DNA of 64,000 nucleotides from Ga0074139 sp964515195. GTDB taxonomy: Bacteria; Bdellovibrionota; Bdellovibrionia; Bdellovibrionales; Bdellovibrionaceae. Of the stretch, positions 8,511 to 17,430 are shown in pieces; position 1 is the first letter of the stretch; each line of letters begins with the position of its first letter. The translations under genes and the position numbers were made by a program. Below the pieces are notes generated by a model. It had not been told where the DNA came from and searched no databases. It saw nothing but the letters and a program-made list of their open reading frames with translations. The stretch lies in assembly GCA_964515195.1 (NCBI GenBank), contig CAZETK010000009.1, positions 7,457 to 71,456 on the forward strand. The letters are read 5' to 3'.

Positions 8511-10696
8511 CCTTTGAAAAGGCGATGACATTGGGGAATTGGCGGAAGTGGCAAGTCATCAACTTTTTTGTATGTTAAAACCTTTTGCAGTTGTACAGTG
8601 TTGATATTGAGGGAATCCGTCACAGTGCGAATGACATCCAAACCTCGAAGCCCATCAATCCACGTGCGTGCATTTTCAACAGCGAGTATCTTGGGAATAT
8701 GTCTTTGAGGCAGTTCGTCGGAATCGGGAAGATTAAGAGGAATTTTATAAATCATCTCTTTGGCAAAATTCTGATCCAAATCTATTTCAACGATAAGTGT
8801 ATTGATGTTTAACTCTTGCCTCATATCATGTGCCTGAATTGTGATCCAGTTGGTTTTAGGTTGAGTCACTAAAGGACCGACGCTGGCCTGAGCCTGGTTG
8901 GTGCCAGGAAATAAGTCTGTAAACAGCTGGTACTGCATTTCGAGATGCTGAAGGATTGAAAGACTTCTCAATTTTTCATTGGCTTGAAAAATAAATCGAA
9001 CATGGGAGCCTGTCAATGAATCGGACACGGTCCTTTCGGCCGTCAGAGGCATCCACTTTTGTCCATTCCAAACCTGAATCGACTTCAAGATGGTTTGGGA
9101 TTTTTTTACTTCTCCTATGAGCTCAACTTCTTCAATTGAAGGAAGGAATGTGCGGACTCGCAAATCACTATTAGAATGAGCTAAATTTTTTTCACGACTT
9201 GTAAACTCTAATCCCACAATTCGAAGCATTCCCTGATTTGCCTTTTTAATATTTGGAATATGAAATTCAAAAGTCCCAGTATTAGAGTCAAAGCGGCTGG
9301 CTTTGACCTCGAATCTTTCACCATTAAATTCGAGAACGACTTCAGGCCATAACTCTACAGTGTGATTCGGAGTGAAGCTGAATTTTCTGTCTCCTAGAAT
9401 CTTATAGGTTAGGATAAGATCTTGGTTTTTCCACTGCCCCTTTAGGCGTTCAACTTGATAAAAAGGGATTTCAAACTTCATGGGCGTGGCGTATTTTTTC
9501 AAAATTTTGACATCTTTCGCGCTGTAATCAATTTCCCAGGTGTTATTGTAAAAAACCGCATTGTGGGGTGGCGCCTTAAAGCTGCGTTGATACAGTTGAA
9601 AAGTCTTTGGGTCATAAGCCCCCTGTTGCCAAAAAGGCAGAACCATTTGAAGTTGGTTGAGATTAAATTCAAGGGTGGCTGTGGTGGATCCTGAAGCTCT
9701 GATCTCAAAAAAGTTGGATAAGAACCAGTTGAGACGACCCCATTTATAATGCGCCTCCTCATTAACGGGAACAAAAGGCCGCGATGATTCAGGCCTTAAA
9801 AGCATTTCCGTTAAGTCTGTATATCCATAGGGAGTCTCCAGCAGAACGTAGGTTCCCTGCATATCGAATGCAATGAAGGGGACGAATTGAGGTGGTATGT
9901 TAACCCCCCTGAAATGCCCGTATATAATACCTTCTACCCAGTGATCGAAGGGGGCGTTTTGAAACTTTAAAACATGAAAAGTAGCTCCGCGAACTTCAAT
10001 TTTCGAGATCCTAGAATTTACAAAGGCCTCGAGTTTGCCGCCTAAAGAGTCGAGTGTAGCTTGAATCTGCGAGTCTTCCATATTCACGTGTTTTTGATTT
10101 TGTTTGAGTAGCTTGTTGCCGAATTCATGTAGAAGTATCGAAAAGGCAAGGCCCAGTGTGGGTTTATTGTTTGGGTGGTTGATTTTGTTCAAATTGATAT
10201 GAATATCATCTTGCATGGTAAAACCTGTGACCGCGTCGCGAGGAGGCTTTCCGTCTTTCAAATCAAACAGAGAGACATCGTTCGAAAAATTTAATTTAAC
10301 GTGCGTGTTAGCATCGGCTGCAATGGTAATAGGTTGGTTATCTTTTGCGACGTAAGCGTAGTATTGGTTTCCGTCGCGCAATTTCTTTTCAACGTGATTT
10401 TCCTCGAGCCAGTTGAGGGTGGTAATTTCATTGATCAGTGGAAGAACCAAATTCAGAAGCATTCGCTCTTGTGTGGTCATGTTTTCCACAAAGACCTTGT
10501 CTTGAGTGGCCATCATGATTACAAATCCTAAACTTTTATAGGCTCTTGTAAAAATCGCCTCACGGGAAACTTCAAAGTTAGACGCCTCGATTTGAGACGC
10601 TAAAGCGGGAACAACCAGTAATTGGCCCCAAATCAGTAGAGTCAAGATCATCCAAAGGTGACACTTTGTTTTATCGCCTGCCCAAAGATACGACAT
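8504..10696 (-). CDS. Large secreted protein with a degenerate metallopeptidase-like HEFGN motif
   Basis: A 730-aa exported protein (signal peptide LLIWGQLLVVPALASQ), with GAGGA upstream of ATG 10696. The N-terminal third contains LLHEFGNK at about residues 188-195 in a context (LGLAFSILLHEFGNK) that looks like an HExxH zinc site. The second His is replaced by Asn (codon AAC; CAC would restore it), so it is probably catalytically inactive or uses another ligand. The rest is beta-rich, resembling repeated immunoglobulin-like modules. No established family is recognised. It may bind substrate rather than cleave it; this is inference. Confidence 0.7.
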   Translation of the reverse strand: MSYLWAGDKTKCHLWMILTLLIWGQLLVVPALASQIEASNFEVSREAIFTRAYKSLGFVIMMATQDKVFVENMTTQERMLLNLVLPLINEITTLNWLEENHVEKKLRDGNQYYAYVAKDNQPITIAADANTHVKLNFSNDVSLFDLKDGKPPRDAVTGFTMQDDIHINLNKINHPNNKPTLGLAFSILLHEFGNKLLKQNQKHVNMEDSQIQATLDSLGGKLEAFVNSRISKIEVRGATFHVLKFQNAPFDHWVEGIIYGHFRGVNIPPQFVPFIAFDMQGTYVLLETPYGYTDLTEMLLRPESSRPFVPVNEEAHYKWGRLNWFLSNFFEIRASGSTTATLEFNLNQLQMVLPFWQQGAYDPKTFQLYQRSFKAPPHNAVFYNNTWEIDYSAKDVKILKKYATPMKFEIPFYQVERLKGQWKNQDLILTYKILGDRKFSFTPNHTVELWPEVVLEFNGERFEVKASRFDSNTGTFEFHIPNIKKANQGMLRIVGLEFTSREKNLAHSNSDLRVRTFLPSIEEVELIGEVKKSQTILKSIQVWNGQKWMPLTAERTVSDSLTGSHVRFIFQANEKLRSLSILQHLEMQYQLFTDLFPGTNQAQASVGPLVTQPKTNWITIQAHDMRQELNINTLIVEIDLDQNFAKEMIYKIPLNLPDSDELPQRHIPKILAVENARTWIDGLRGLDVIRTVTDSLNINTVQLQKVLTYKKVDDLPLPPIPQCHRLFKGQ

Positions 10697-10714
10697 TTCT
10701 CATTCCTCATAATG

Positions 10715-10737
10715 GAACTTAGGTTTCTGTTAAGTTC
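10715..10737. promoter_or_regulatory. Inverted repeat upstream of the 8504-10696 gene
   Basis: GAACTTA and TAAGTTC form a 7-bp inverted repeat with a 9-nt spacer. A second one (CTTGCA..TGCAAG) follows directly. Both lie in the 217-bp gap between this gene and trmO, so they are candidates for an operator. The role is not shown. Confidence 0.25.
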
Positions 10738-10843
10738 TTGCATAAGGAATTGCAAGTAGGGGGCCGGTGCTGGAGGCTATCATCCCTCTGATCTTGGGCA
10801 GACTTTGGCTATTCGTAATTGGATTATCAGTATCCGCACTTAG

Positions 10844-11626
10844 TCAGCGGCCCAAGAAGATTTTTAAAAAGTGACGATGAAGAGCCTTGTCTTGATAAGG
10901 GTCTTCAGAACTCTGAAGATCCTCTGACGTATAGCCTGAGCCTACCTCTTCCACTTGACATTGATGCCGATCAATCGTGACGGCTAAGTAAATTCGCCAA
11001 GTCCTGTAAGACAGCACGGCCTGGTTGTCTGATAAATACTTCAAGCGTTTTCGGCTCTCTTGAAGTAAAGAAGTGCCCAGTTGCGCCTCCAGGACATCGT
11101 AAATTTCGGATAAGCCATTTCTAAACAGCCACCGCACTTGCTCGTCGGCGCGAGGGGATAGGGTATACGTCCAAGACTTAATATTTTGGATCCATCCTAT
11201 TTGTGGATTTTCGGCCTGGTCGCTATCAGGAACGTAGGGTTTCAGATCCAATATGGGAGTCTGATTTAGCAAATCAACTCCGGCTACGTACAACCGATGG
11301 CTTTCGATCTTTTGAATGCGGGCTAGGGTCATCCCGATTTTGCTGGGGCGGTAAGGAGATCGGGTCGCATAGACTCCCACAAGTCGATCGGGAGCTCTCG
11401 GAGGTCGAACCAAGGGTTTAGCATCAGCGCGGGCCTCGTGAAAGTAGTAAAGAACCCAGACATGACTCATCCTTTCTAGCCCCGTAAGGCCCAGGCTATG
11501 GTCAAATCCTTTTTCGAATTGAATAAAGCCTTCCTGATCAGACAAGTGGCCTTGGCGCGGAATGGACGCCTTTGAAAAGCGCGGCCCGTGAAAGAAGCCT
11601 ATGGGTTGAATTGAGATTTCAGCCAT
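10844..11626 (-). CDS. trmO: tRNA (N6-threonylcarbamoyladenosine-37) methyltransferase TrmO
   Basis: Member of the TsaA/TrmO family, which uses SAM to methylate t6A37 in tRNA for Thr. Family-typical stretches: IQPIGFFHGP at the start, RQGHLSDQEGFIQF, GLTGLERMSHVWVLYYFHEA, RAPDRLVGVYATRSPYRPS, then GIRL-like and LDLKPYVP motifs. ATG 11626 is chosen over longer in-frame starts because GGAG lies 6 nt upstream and the product then starts at the conserved N-terminus (260 aa). It overlaps the end of the upstream methyltransferase gene by 28 nt, so the two RNA-modification genes form an operon. Confidence 0.88.
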   Translation of the reverse strand: MAEISIQPIGFFHGPRFSKASIPRQGHLSDQEGFIQFEKGFDHSLGLTGLERMSHVWVLYYFHEARADAKPLVRPPRAPDRLVGVYATRSPYRPSKIGMTLARIQKIESHRLYVAGVDLLNQTPILDLKPYVPDSDQAENPQIGWIQNIKSWTYTLSPRADEQVRWLFRNGLSEIYDVLEAQLGTSLLQESRKRLKYLSDNQAVLSYRTWRIYLAVTIDRHQCQVEEVGSGYTSEDLQSSEDPYQDKALHRHFLKIFLGR

Positions 11627-12369
11627 TGACGTCTCCATTCGAATGCACCAATAGCCGCACTTTGAGCCACATTCAAAGAGTTCTTTTTTCCTAACATAGA
11701 AATCTCGCGGATTTCGTGACAAAGCTCTAAGCGATCTCTTTCGATCCCAAAGCGCTCATTTCCAAAAATAAAGATTGTCGGTTTTTGAGGAAAGGACTTT
11801 TCACAAGGGATCGCTCTATCCGAGGTTTCCCAGGCTACAATATGATGAGTGTCGTGGTGTCGTTGCAAAAAAAATCTAATATCAGGGACCCACTCCCACG
11901 GAAGCGATTCTTCAGATCCCAAAGACGTCTTTTGAACAGAAAGTTGATTCGGTGTAGGCGTGTAACCTGCCAGAATGATTTTTTCAGCGCCCAATCCATC
12001 GGCCAATCGAAAAAAAGCTCCCACATTAAAAGCGGAACGCAGATGATCGAGTACAAGAGTTAACGGAAAAAAAGACCGGTCCCTGTTTTGATCCTCTTGG
12101 CGAACCAGAAACTCATCGTCGCGAACCGTTCTGTTCAACCATCTTTCTAAGGGAACAATCAAGTTTTGGAACTGTTGTAGGGGCATGCTTTCTTGAACCA
12201 ATCGAGATAAACTTGCAAGCTTATCCATGTGAGGCTCTTGCAGTTCACTCAGTTCCGTCAGAACACGCTTTAAAAATTGAAAATCAGCTGAATTGAGTTT
12301 ATCGAATTTTTTCTCCAGCTCGCGGCAATGCTTATATAGTTGGAGAATTTTGCTCCTCGTGCTTTCCAA
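11599..12369 (-). CDS. SpoU/TrmH-family (SPOUT) RNA methyltransferase
   Basis: Ribose 2'-O-methyltransferase of the knotted SPOUT fold acting on tRNA or rRNA. All three motifs are visible: motif 1 around LRSAFNVGAFFRLADGLGA (Asn115, Arg121), motif 2 IFGNERFGIE (201-210) and motif 3 SLNVAQSAAIGAFEW (231-245). About 100 residues of helical N-terminal extension precede the catalytic domain and may help RNA binding. The substrate cannot be told from sequence alone. It is co-transcribed with trmO through a 28-nt overlap. Confidence 0.88.
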   Translation of the reverse strand: MESTRSKILQLYKHCRELEKKFDKLNSADFQFLKRVLTELSELQEPHMDKLASLSRLVQESMPLQQFQNLIVPLERWLNRTVRDDEFLVRQEDQNRDRSFFPLTLVLDHLRSAFNVGAFFRLADGLGAEKIILAGYTPTPNQLSVQKTSLGSEESLPWEWVPDIRFFLQRHHDTHHIVAWETSDRAIPCEKSFPQKPTIFIFGNERFGIERDRLELCHEIREISMLGKKNSLNVAQSAAIGAFEWRRQWLKSQFNP

Positions 12370-12398
12370 TCAGGCTCGCTTTCTTTCAAAACAAAAAG

Positions 12399-14462
12399 TT
12401 ATTTAACCTTGTCTCCGGCATTAGAGCCCGGGTCGGGAGAAAGAACAAAAAGATCTGGAGCGCCCGGACCTGCTGCCAAAATCATACCTTCAGAAACGCC
12501 AAATTTCATCTTGCGTGGCTTTAAATTGGCGACGACCAATAACTTGCGGCCCACAAGTCGGGCCGGGTCATAGGCGGCTTTGATACCCGCGATGATTTGG
12601 CGGTTACCCAGCTCACCTAAATTGACTTGAATCTTCAACAGTTTATCGGCTTCGGGAATGGCTTCAGCGCTGACCACCTCGGCAATGCGAAGGTCCACTT
12701 TCATGAAATCCTCAATCGTGATGGTGCCATCGTCGGTGGTGGCCGCAGACGATGTCTTGGCTGCTTGCTTCTCTTTTTTGATTTGTTCGGCTAACTTTTG
12801 GGTCTCGTCCATCATGGCCTTAACTTTCTCGGCTTCCACCCGAGTCACGAGTGGTTGGAATTGATCAATTTTGTGGTTTTCCAGTATCTTTTGAGCATCG
12901 GACCAAACATAAGCAGGTTCCTGAAAAAGCCGTTCCACTTTTTCAACATAACTAGGAAGAACTGGCTTGAGATAAAGGGCCAAAATTCGAAAAATATTTA
13001 AAGTGCTTGTTAAAACACGGGCTGTGCCTTCAGGATCTGTATCGACTGTCTTCCAGGGGGCTTTTTCATCAAAGTACCGGTTGGCCTCTTCCGCCAAAGT
13101 TCTAACCTCTGTCATGACTTTTGAAAATTCACGATCCTCATACCACTGGGCCAGTTTAGAGGCTTGGGCCTGAGCACGTTTGACAAGCTTCAGGCCTTCG
13201 GGATCGCATTGAGTCATATACCCATCGGCCTTGCGACCCAGCATCTGGGCACCTCGAGAGGCCAGATTCGTGATTTTCCCCACTAGTTCGGCGTTCACGC
13301 GCGAGATAAAGTCGTCCAAGTTTAAGTCAAAATCATCGACGCTGGAGTTCAGTTTTGTCGCATAATAGTAACGGAGATAAGTGGCGGGAAGCTGGCGCAG
13401 ATAAGAACGCCCGGTAATGAAATTACCTTTCGATTTACTCATCTTTTCGCCATTGATCATCAGGCGGCCGTGGACATGAACGGCTGTTGGTGTTTGAAAA
13501 TCAGCTGTTTTCAATAGCGCTGGCCAGAACAAGGTATGAAAGTAGGTGATGTCTTTTCCAATAAAGTGGTGAATCTCCACTTCTGGATTTTTCCAGTAGT
13601 CGTCTAGCTTGAGCCCTTTTTTATCGAAATACTCCTTTGATGAGGAGATGTAACCCATGGGAGCGTCTACCCAAACATAAAAGTATTTATTATCTTCACC
13701 CGGAATTGGAAACCCAAAATAAGGGCCGTCGCGGGTGATGTCCCAAGGACGAAGCTCGCCCTCGAACCACTCCAGCATTTTTTTGCGGATTTCATCAGAG
13801 GTGTGTTCGTCCAGCCAAGCTTTTAAGAATTCCCGGTGGGGTTCCAATTCAAAAAAGATATGTTCACTGAGCTTTTTAACTGGTGGGGTATCACAAAGGG
13901 CACATCGAGCATCCTTCATGTCGGCAGGTGAGTAGGTGGCGCCGCAGACATCGCACGAATCTCCATGTTGGTCAGGGGATTTGCAGCGAGGACAAGTGCC
14001 CTTTACAAAACGATCAGGTAAAAACATTTTATCGTGTTCACAATAGAGCTGTTCGATTTTTCGTCGGCTTGTCGCTTTTTTTTCCACCATTTTTTGATAG
14101 AAATGTTCACACATCTGACGATTCGTATCGGAATGGGTCGAAGAATAGTGAGTGAATTCGATTTCGAAATCGCGGTAGGTTTCTGTATGTTCTTTCCAGA
14201 TTTCGGCAATTAACTTTTCCGGTGTGGTATTTTTTTCCCGGGCATTGATCATGATAGGGGTGCCATGGGTATCATCGGCACAAAAAAAATAGATCTCATG
14301 TTTCTGCATTTTCTGAAAACGAAACCAAATATCGGATTGAATGGCCTCAACCATGTGGCCGATATGGATAGGGCCGTTGGCATAGGGAAGCGCCATGGTC
14401 ATCAAAATTTTCCGGGATGCCGGAGCTAAATGGGAAGGTCTGGATTTTTCATGGGCTGTCAT
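12399..14462 (-). CDS. metG: Methionyl-tRNA synthetase
   Basis: Class I aminoacyl-tRNA synthetase charging tRNA-Met. LPYANGPIHIGH (HIGH at about 33-36) and KMSKSKGN (KMSKS at about 339-343) form the ATP site; a zinc knuckle with CPRC, CDVC and CALC pairs lies at about 145-190. The C-terminal 110 residues form the OB-fold tRNA-binding domain (FMKVDLRIAEVVSAEAIPEA), as in dimeric MetG. It starts at ATG 14462; TTG 14471 is an alternative, and no clear ribosome-binding site is visible. About 20 residues precede the conserved core. It lies downstream of mreB, separated by a hairpin at 14477-14504. Confidence 0.96.
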   Translation of the reverse strand: MTAHEKSRPSHLAPASRKILMTMALPYANGPIHIGHMVEAIQSDIWFRFQKMQKHEIYFFCADDTHGTPIMINAREKNTTPEKLIAEIWKEHTETYRDFEIEFTHYSSTHSDTNRQMCEHFYQKMVEKKATSRRKIEQLYCEHDKMFLPDRFVKGTCPRCKSPDQHGDSCDVCGATYSPADMKDARCALCDTPPVKKLSEHIFFELEPHREFLKAWLDEHTSDEIRKKMLEWFEGELRPWDITRDGPYFGFPIPGEDNKYFYVWVDAPMGYISSSKEYFDKKGLKLDDYWKNPEVEIHHFIGKDITYFHTLFWPALLKTADFQTPTAVHVHGRLMINGEKMSKSKGNFITGRSYLRQLPATYLRYYYATKLNSSVDDFDLNLDDFISRVNAELVGKITNLASRGAQMLGRKADGYMTQCDPEGLKLVKRAQAQASKLAQWYEDREFSKVMTEVRTLAEEANRYFDEKAPWKTVDTDPEGTARVLTSTLNIFRILALYLKPVLPSYVEKVERLFQEPAYVWSDAQKILENHKIDQFQPLVTRVEAEKVKAMMDETQKLAEQIKKEKQAAKTSSAATTDDGTITIEDFMKVDLRIAEVVSAEAIPEADKLLKIQVNLGELGNRQIIAGIKAAYDPARLVGRKLLVVANLKPRKMKFGVSEGMILAAGPGAPDLFVLSPDPGSNAGDKVK

Positions 14463-14476
14463 ATGGATCAAGCTTA

Positions 14477-14504
14477 TTTTCGTGACTTCAAAATGTCACG
14501 AAAA
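14477..14504 (-). promoter_or_regulatory. Hairpin between mreB and metG with an alternative partner
   Basis: TTTTCGTGAC (14477-14486) pairs perfectly with GTCACGAAAA (14495-14504). The CGAAAA part can pair instead with TTTTCG at 14522-14527. The stem has T on its 5' side and A on its 3' side, unlike an intrinsic terminator. It lies just upstream of the metG start and may affect metG translation or be a processing site; that is inference. Confidence 0.4.
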
Positions 14505-14534
14505 GCCAATTTCATCCCAAATTTTCGCTTGGCA

Positions 14535-15578
14535 TTACACTTCCAATTGAATCTTCATCAGCAGTTCGGGGTCTTCTAAAACTTGGGCTCCGCCCATGGC
14601 AATAACAGTCAAGGGACTGGGGGCAACACGGACCGGAATTCGCACTTCATTTTGAATCCGGATATCAAAGTCACGAATTAAAGCGCCGCCACCGGCCAGC
14701 ATCAAGCCTCGCTCAATAAGATCCGACACAAGCTCGGGTGGGGTGTTTTCAAGAGCTCTGTGAATGGCATTTATGATACCTTCCAAGCAATCATTGATCG
14801 CCTTGCCCACATCTTCTGACGAGACCTCCATGGTTTTGGTCAGGCCCGTATGGAAATCACGACCTTGAACATTGGTGGTGCGAATATTCTTGCGAGGGAC
14901 TGCTGTTCCAAAATAAATCTTTAAATCTTCAGCAGCAGCCTCTGACAAGACCAGCCCCTTTTGCTTTTTAAAATAAGCAATGACATTTTCATCCATTTTG
15001 TGACCACCGATTTTGACGGCTTCACAGTAGACGATGTCCGAGAGCGCAATGACCGCAATTTCGGTGGTACCTCCACCAATGTCCACAATCATGCTACCTC
15101 GTGCGGACTTGATGGGAAGTTCAGCTCCGATTGCAGCGGCTAAAGGCTCGTCAATTAAAAAAACTTCTCGGGAGCCAGCCGATTGACAGGCTTCAATTAC
15201 GGCTTTTTTCTCAACCTCTGTCACACCATAAGGCAATGATACAACTACGCGGGGGCGGTTATAGGCCTTTCGCACCAAGGGTTTGTTCAAGAAGTATCTT
15301 AACATTTCTTGAGCAAAATCAAAATCCGCAATGACACCATCTCGTACAGGTTTTAGAACAAAAGTATTACCAGGCGTTTTGGATAAAACATCACGCACTT
15401 CAGCGCCAATGGCTAAGATGCGGCGTTTTCCTGGTGAGGTTTCCGAATAAGCCACAAGGGATGGTTCATTGACAATAATGCCGTGGCCCCGGGCTGCAAT
15501 CAGTGTGTTCGCGGTTCCCAGATCTACATAGATATCGGCCGCTGTTCCCGAATCACTTCTTAACCAGTTGAAGAGCAT
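14535..15578 (-). CDS. mreB: Rod shape-determining protein MreB
   Basis: Actin-like cytoskeletal ATPase that organises lateral wall synthesis under the inner membrane. The actin-fold phosphate motifs are clear: IYVDLGTANTLI near the N-terminus and MIVDIGGGTTEIAVIAL mid-protein, plus LAGGGALIRDFD near the C-terminus. Length 347 aa is normal for the family. GGAGG lies 7 nt upstream of ATG 15578. mreC and mreD are not next to it; metG follows downstream on the same strand. Confidence 0.96.
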   Translation of the reverse strand: MLFNWLRSDSGTAADIYVDLGTANTLIAARGHGIIVNEPSLVAYSETSPGKRRILAIGAEVRDVLSKTPGNTFVLKPVRDGVIADFDFAQEMLRYFLNKPLVRKAYNRPRVVVSLPYGVTEVEKKAVIEACQSAGSREVFLIDEPLAAAIGAELPIKSARGSMIVDIGGGTTEIAVIALSDIVYCEAVKIGGHKMDENVIAYFKKQKGLVLSEAAAEDLKIYFGTAVPRKNIRTTNVQGRDFHTGLTKTMEVSSEDVGKAINDCLEGIINAIHRALENTPPELVSDLIERGLMLAGGGALIRDFDIRIQNEVRIPVRVAPSPLTVIAMGGAQVLEDPELLMKIQLEV

Positions 15579-15623
15579 CCTGTTCCTCCGAACCTCAATC
15601 CATTGAAGGTCCCATTAGCGTTC

Positions 15624-16244
15624 TTAGAATCCTGTTTTTGAGTCAAAAGGGATAGCCACAAAAAATGAAATACTGCTGGTGCTATCCTGAAGAGAAAAGG
15701 CCACCTCTGCCGTGAAGTTCACATTCTCCAGTTGGTGAGTTTTCCATTCAGTCCCGATAAAAAATTGATGTCCATTTTCAGAATCACCGTCCACTGAATA
15801 AAAACTCAATCCGTAACCAGCATAAGGGATCAGCAGGCCGTAGTCTTCAGTTTGAAACCTTTTGCTCATGAGGGGGGCAATATGAAGAGTATTGATGTTG
15901 TTCGAGCCCTCTCGCCCATACCACAGACTTGCCTTAATCCCCATGGCGGGCTGGCGGTCATAGTCGGGAAAGGGAATGTATTTGATGCTAGCAGAAGAGT
16001 AAAAATCCAGCTCGCCAGTGCCCAATAAAAAGCGCGATGACATAGAGTCAGTCCAAACAGCGTCCAAAAAGACAGCGCCATTGATGCCTGAGTCGTTGTT
16101 AGTGACAATCTGAGGGGCAACGCCGACTTGAAAGTCCTTTTGCGGAAGCACTTCTCCCGATTCACCCAAAGTCAGATAGCCTGCCGAAGCGATGTTCAGG
16201 ATCATGGTCAATATCATAAACGTGAGAATTTTCGTTGGTTTCAT
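15624..16244 (-). CDS. Exported outer-membrane beta-barrel-like protein
   Basis: About 206 aa, with a signal peptide (MKPTKILTFMILTMILNIASA). The mature part is a run of alternating amphipathic strands (SGINGAVFLDAVW, SRFLLGTGELDFY, GIKASLWYG, HQFFIGTEW, NVNFTAEVAFSLQ, SISFFVAIPF) typical of small outer-membrane barrels. ATG 16244 is preferred because it begins the signal peptide; an upstream TTG at 16280 is open but unsupported. The gene is divergent from the FecR-like gene, only 45 bp away. The function is unknown. Confidence 0.65.
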   Translation of the reverse strand: MKPTKILTFMILTMILNIASAGYLTLGESGEVLPQKDFQVGVAPQIVTNNDSGINGAVFLDAVWTDSMSSRFLLGTGELDFYSSASIKYIPFPDYDRQPAMGIKASLWYGREGSNNINTLHIAPLMSKRFQTEDYGLLIPYAGYGLSFYSVDGDSENGHQFFIGTEWKTHQLENVNFTAEVAFSLQDSTSSISFFVAIPFDSKTGF

Positions 16245-16289
16245 AAAAATGATGTTAGGGGAGCGTCGGGACTTTGACAAGCAGGATGG

Positions 16290-17246
16290 ATGGAAATGAC
16301 AATGAAGGATATGAAGGTGTTTAACCGAAATTTTGTATTGTTATTGATTGTGTTGCTTTTTCACATGGCATCAGAGGCCAAGGTTAAGGCTCCGAAGAAA
16401 GTCTTAACTCCTCAAATCTTGGAAGTTCAGGGATCTGTGGAGCGGCAGATTCCGGCCGCCCCCAATCGGCCAGCTACAATTAAGGCCGTTACACCTAAGA
16501 TGACGATCTCGGATAACCTTCATCTCCGATTGAAGCCTCACTCGATGGTTAAAGTAAAACTTGATGAAAAGCGCGTACTGACAGCGTATGGGCCCGGAGA
16601 ACTGATAATACCCATGATTTCATGGGAAGATCGGCAATTTAGCGAGATCACCTTGATTCAGGGGATCTTGCGTCTGGAAATTGAGGATCATCCCTTTCCG
16701 TTTACTCTTAAAAGCTCCCTTTTTGAACAAATCCCTCCGGTGGGTGAAACGGTTTTTATTTATGATCCGACTCGGGCATTTGCTGAGGCATGGGTTGTAA
16801 AGGGTAAAATGGAATTCGGGGCTCTGAACGCCGATGAGGTGGTGATGTTAAAATCAGGGCAAAAAGTGACCTTTCAGGGATATCTCGAGGAAGGGGAAAT
16901 TGCTTATGACCTTTTACTCGAGGGCCGAAAGATTCCCAAAGGAAAGCTTTTATCGGTTCAGTTGATCCGCAATGATGAACTTCAAAGCTACACTTCAAAA
17001 GGTGAAGCCAAAAAACGCCAGGCACTGGCGGCCCAAAATGCTAAGATTCAAAAACGTGAGGCCCAGTTTAACGCTTCTATTCTATGCCAAAAACCGAAGG
17101 GACGATTCAATGAATGTCTTTGGCGACGGCAAAATGAAGGTTGCTATCGGCTTCGCTGTGTTGCCGACGGCCAGTGGAAGGATCGGCAAAGAGTGAGCGA
17201 CTCTGCCTGCAGCGGGAATCCCAAAGTGGCCCCTTGCGACTATTGA
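16290..17246 (+). CDS. Exported FecR-like domain protein
   Basis: A 318-aa protein with a hydrophobic signal near the N-terminus (FVLLLIVLLFHMASEA). The middle resembles a FecR-type beta domain (SDNLHLRLKPHSMVKVKLDE, GPGELIIP, LIQGILRLEIED, WVVKGKMEFGALNADEVVML), as in many Bdellovibrio periplasmic proteins. The C-terminus is charged, then carries six cysteines (ILCQ, NECLW, GCYRLRC, SACSG, APCDY). Several ATGs lie close together at 16290-16311, so the exact start is uncertain. FecR similarity is by pattern only; no sigma factor gene is adjacent. Confidence 0.6.
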   Translation: MEMTMKDMKVFNRNFVLLLIVLLFHMASEAKVKAPKKVLTPQILEVQGSVERQIPAAPNRPATIKAVTPKMTISDNLHLRLKPHSMVKVKLDEKRVLTAYGPGELIIPMISWEDRQFSEITLIQGILRLEIEDHPFPFTLKSSLFEQIPPVGETVFIYDPTRAFAEAWVVKGKMEFGALNADEVVMLKSGQKVTFQGYLEEGEIAYDLLLEGRKIPKGKLLSVQLIRNDELQSYTSKGEAKKRQALAAQNAKIQKREAQFNASILCQKPKGRFNECLWRRQNEGCYRLRCVADGQWKDRQRVSDSACSGNPKVAPCDY

Positions 17247-17430
17247 CAGCAAGAGGCGCATTTTTCCAAAAAACAAGACTTAATTCGACCCTATTCGCAA
17301 TGCACTTTCAATTGGCTTATCAACTCTCTTTCAATTAGGGATCTGTGCACGCATTTGTCGATACTCCGGCATTAACAAGATTAAAATGCCCTTTATGGGA
17401 CCGCGCGTGACTTACATGGGGGTTTTCGCT

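Noticed and set aside
17243..17248. TTGACA as a -35 box upstream of the tonB-like gene
   Set aside because: It overlaps the stop codon of the FecR-like gene and has no -10 box at the right distance.
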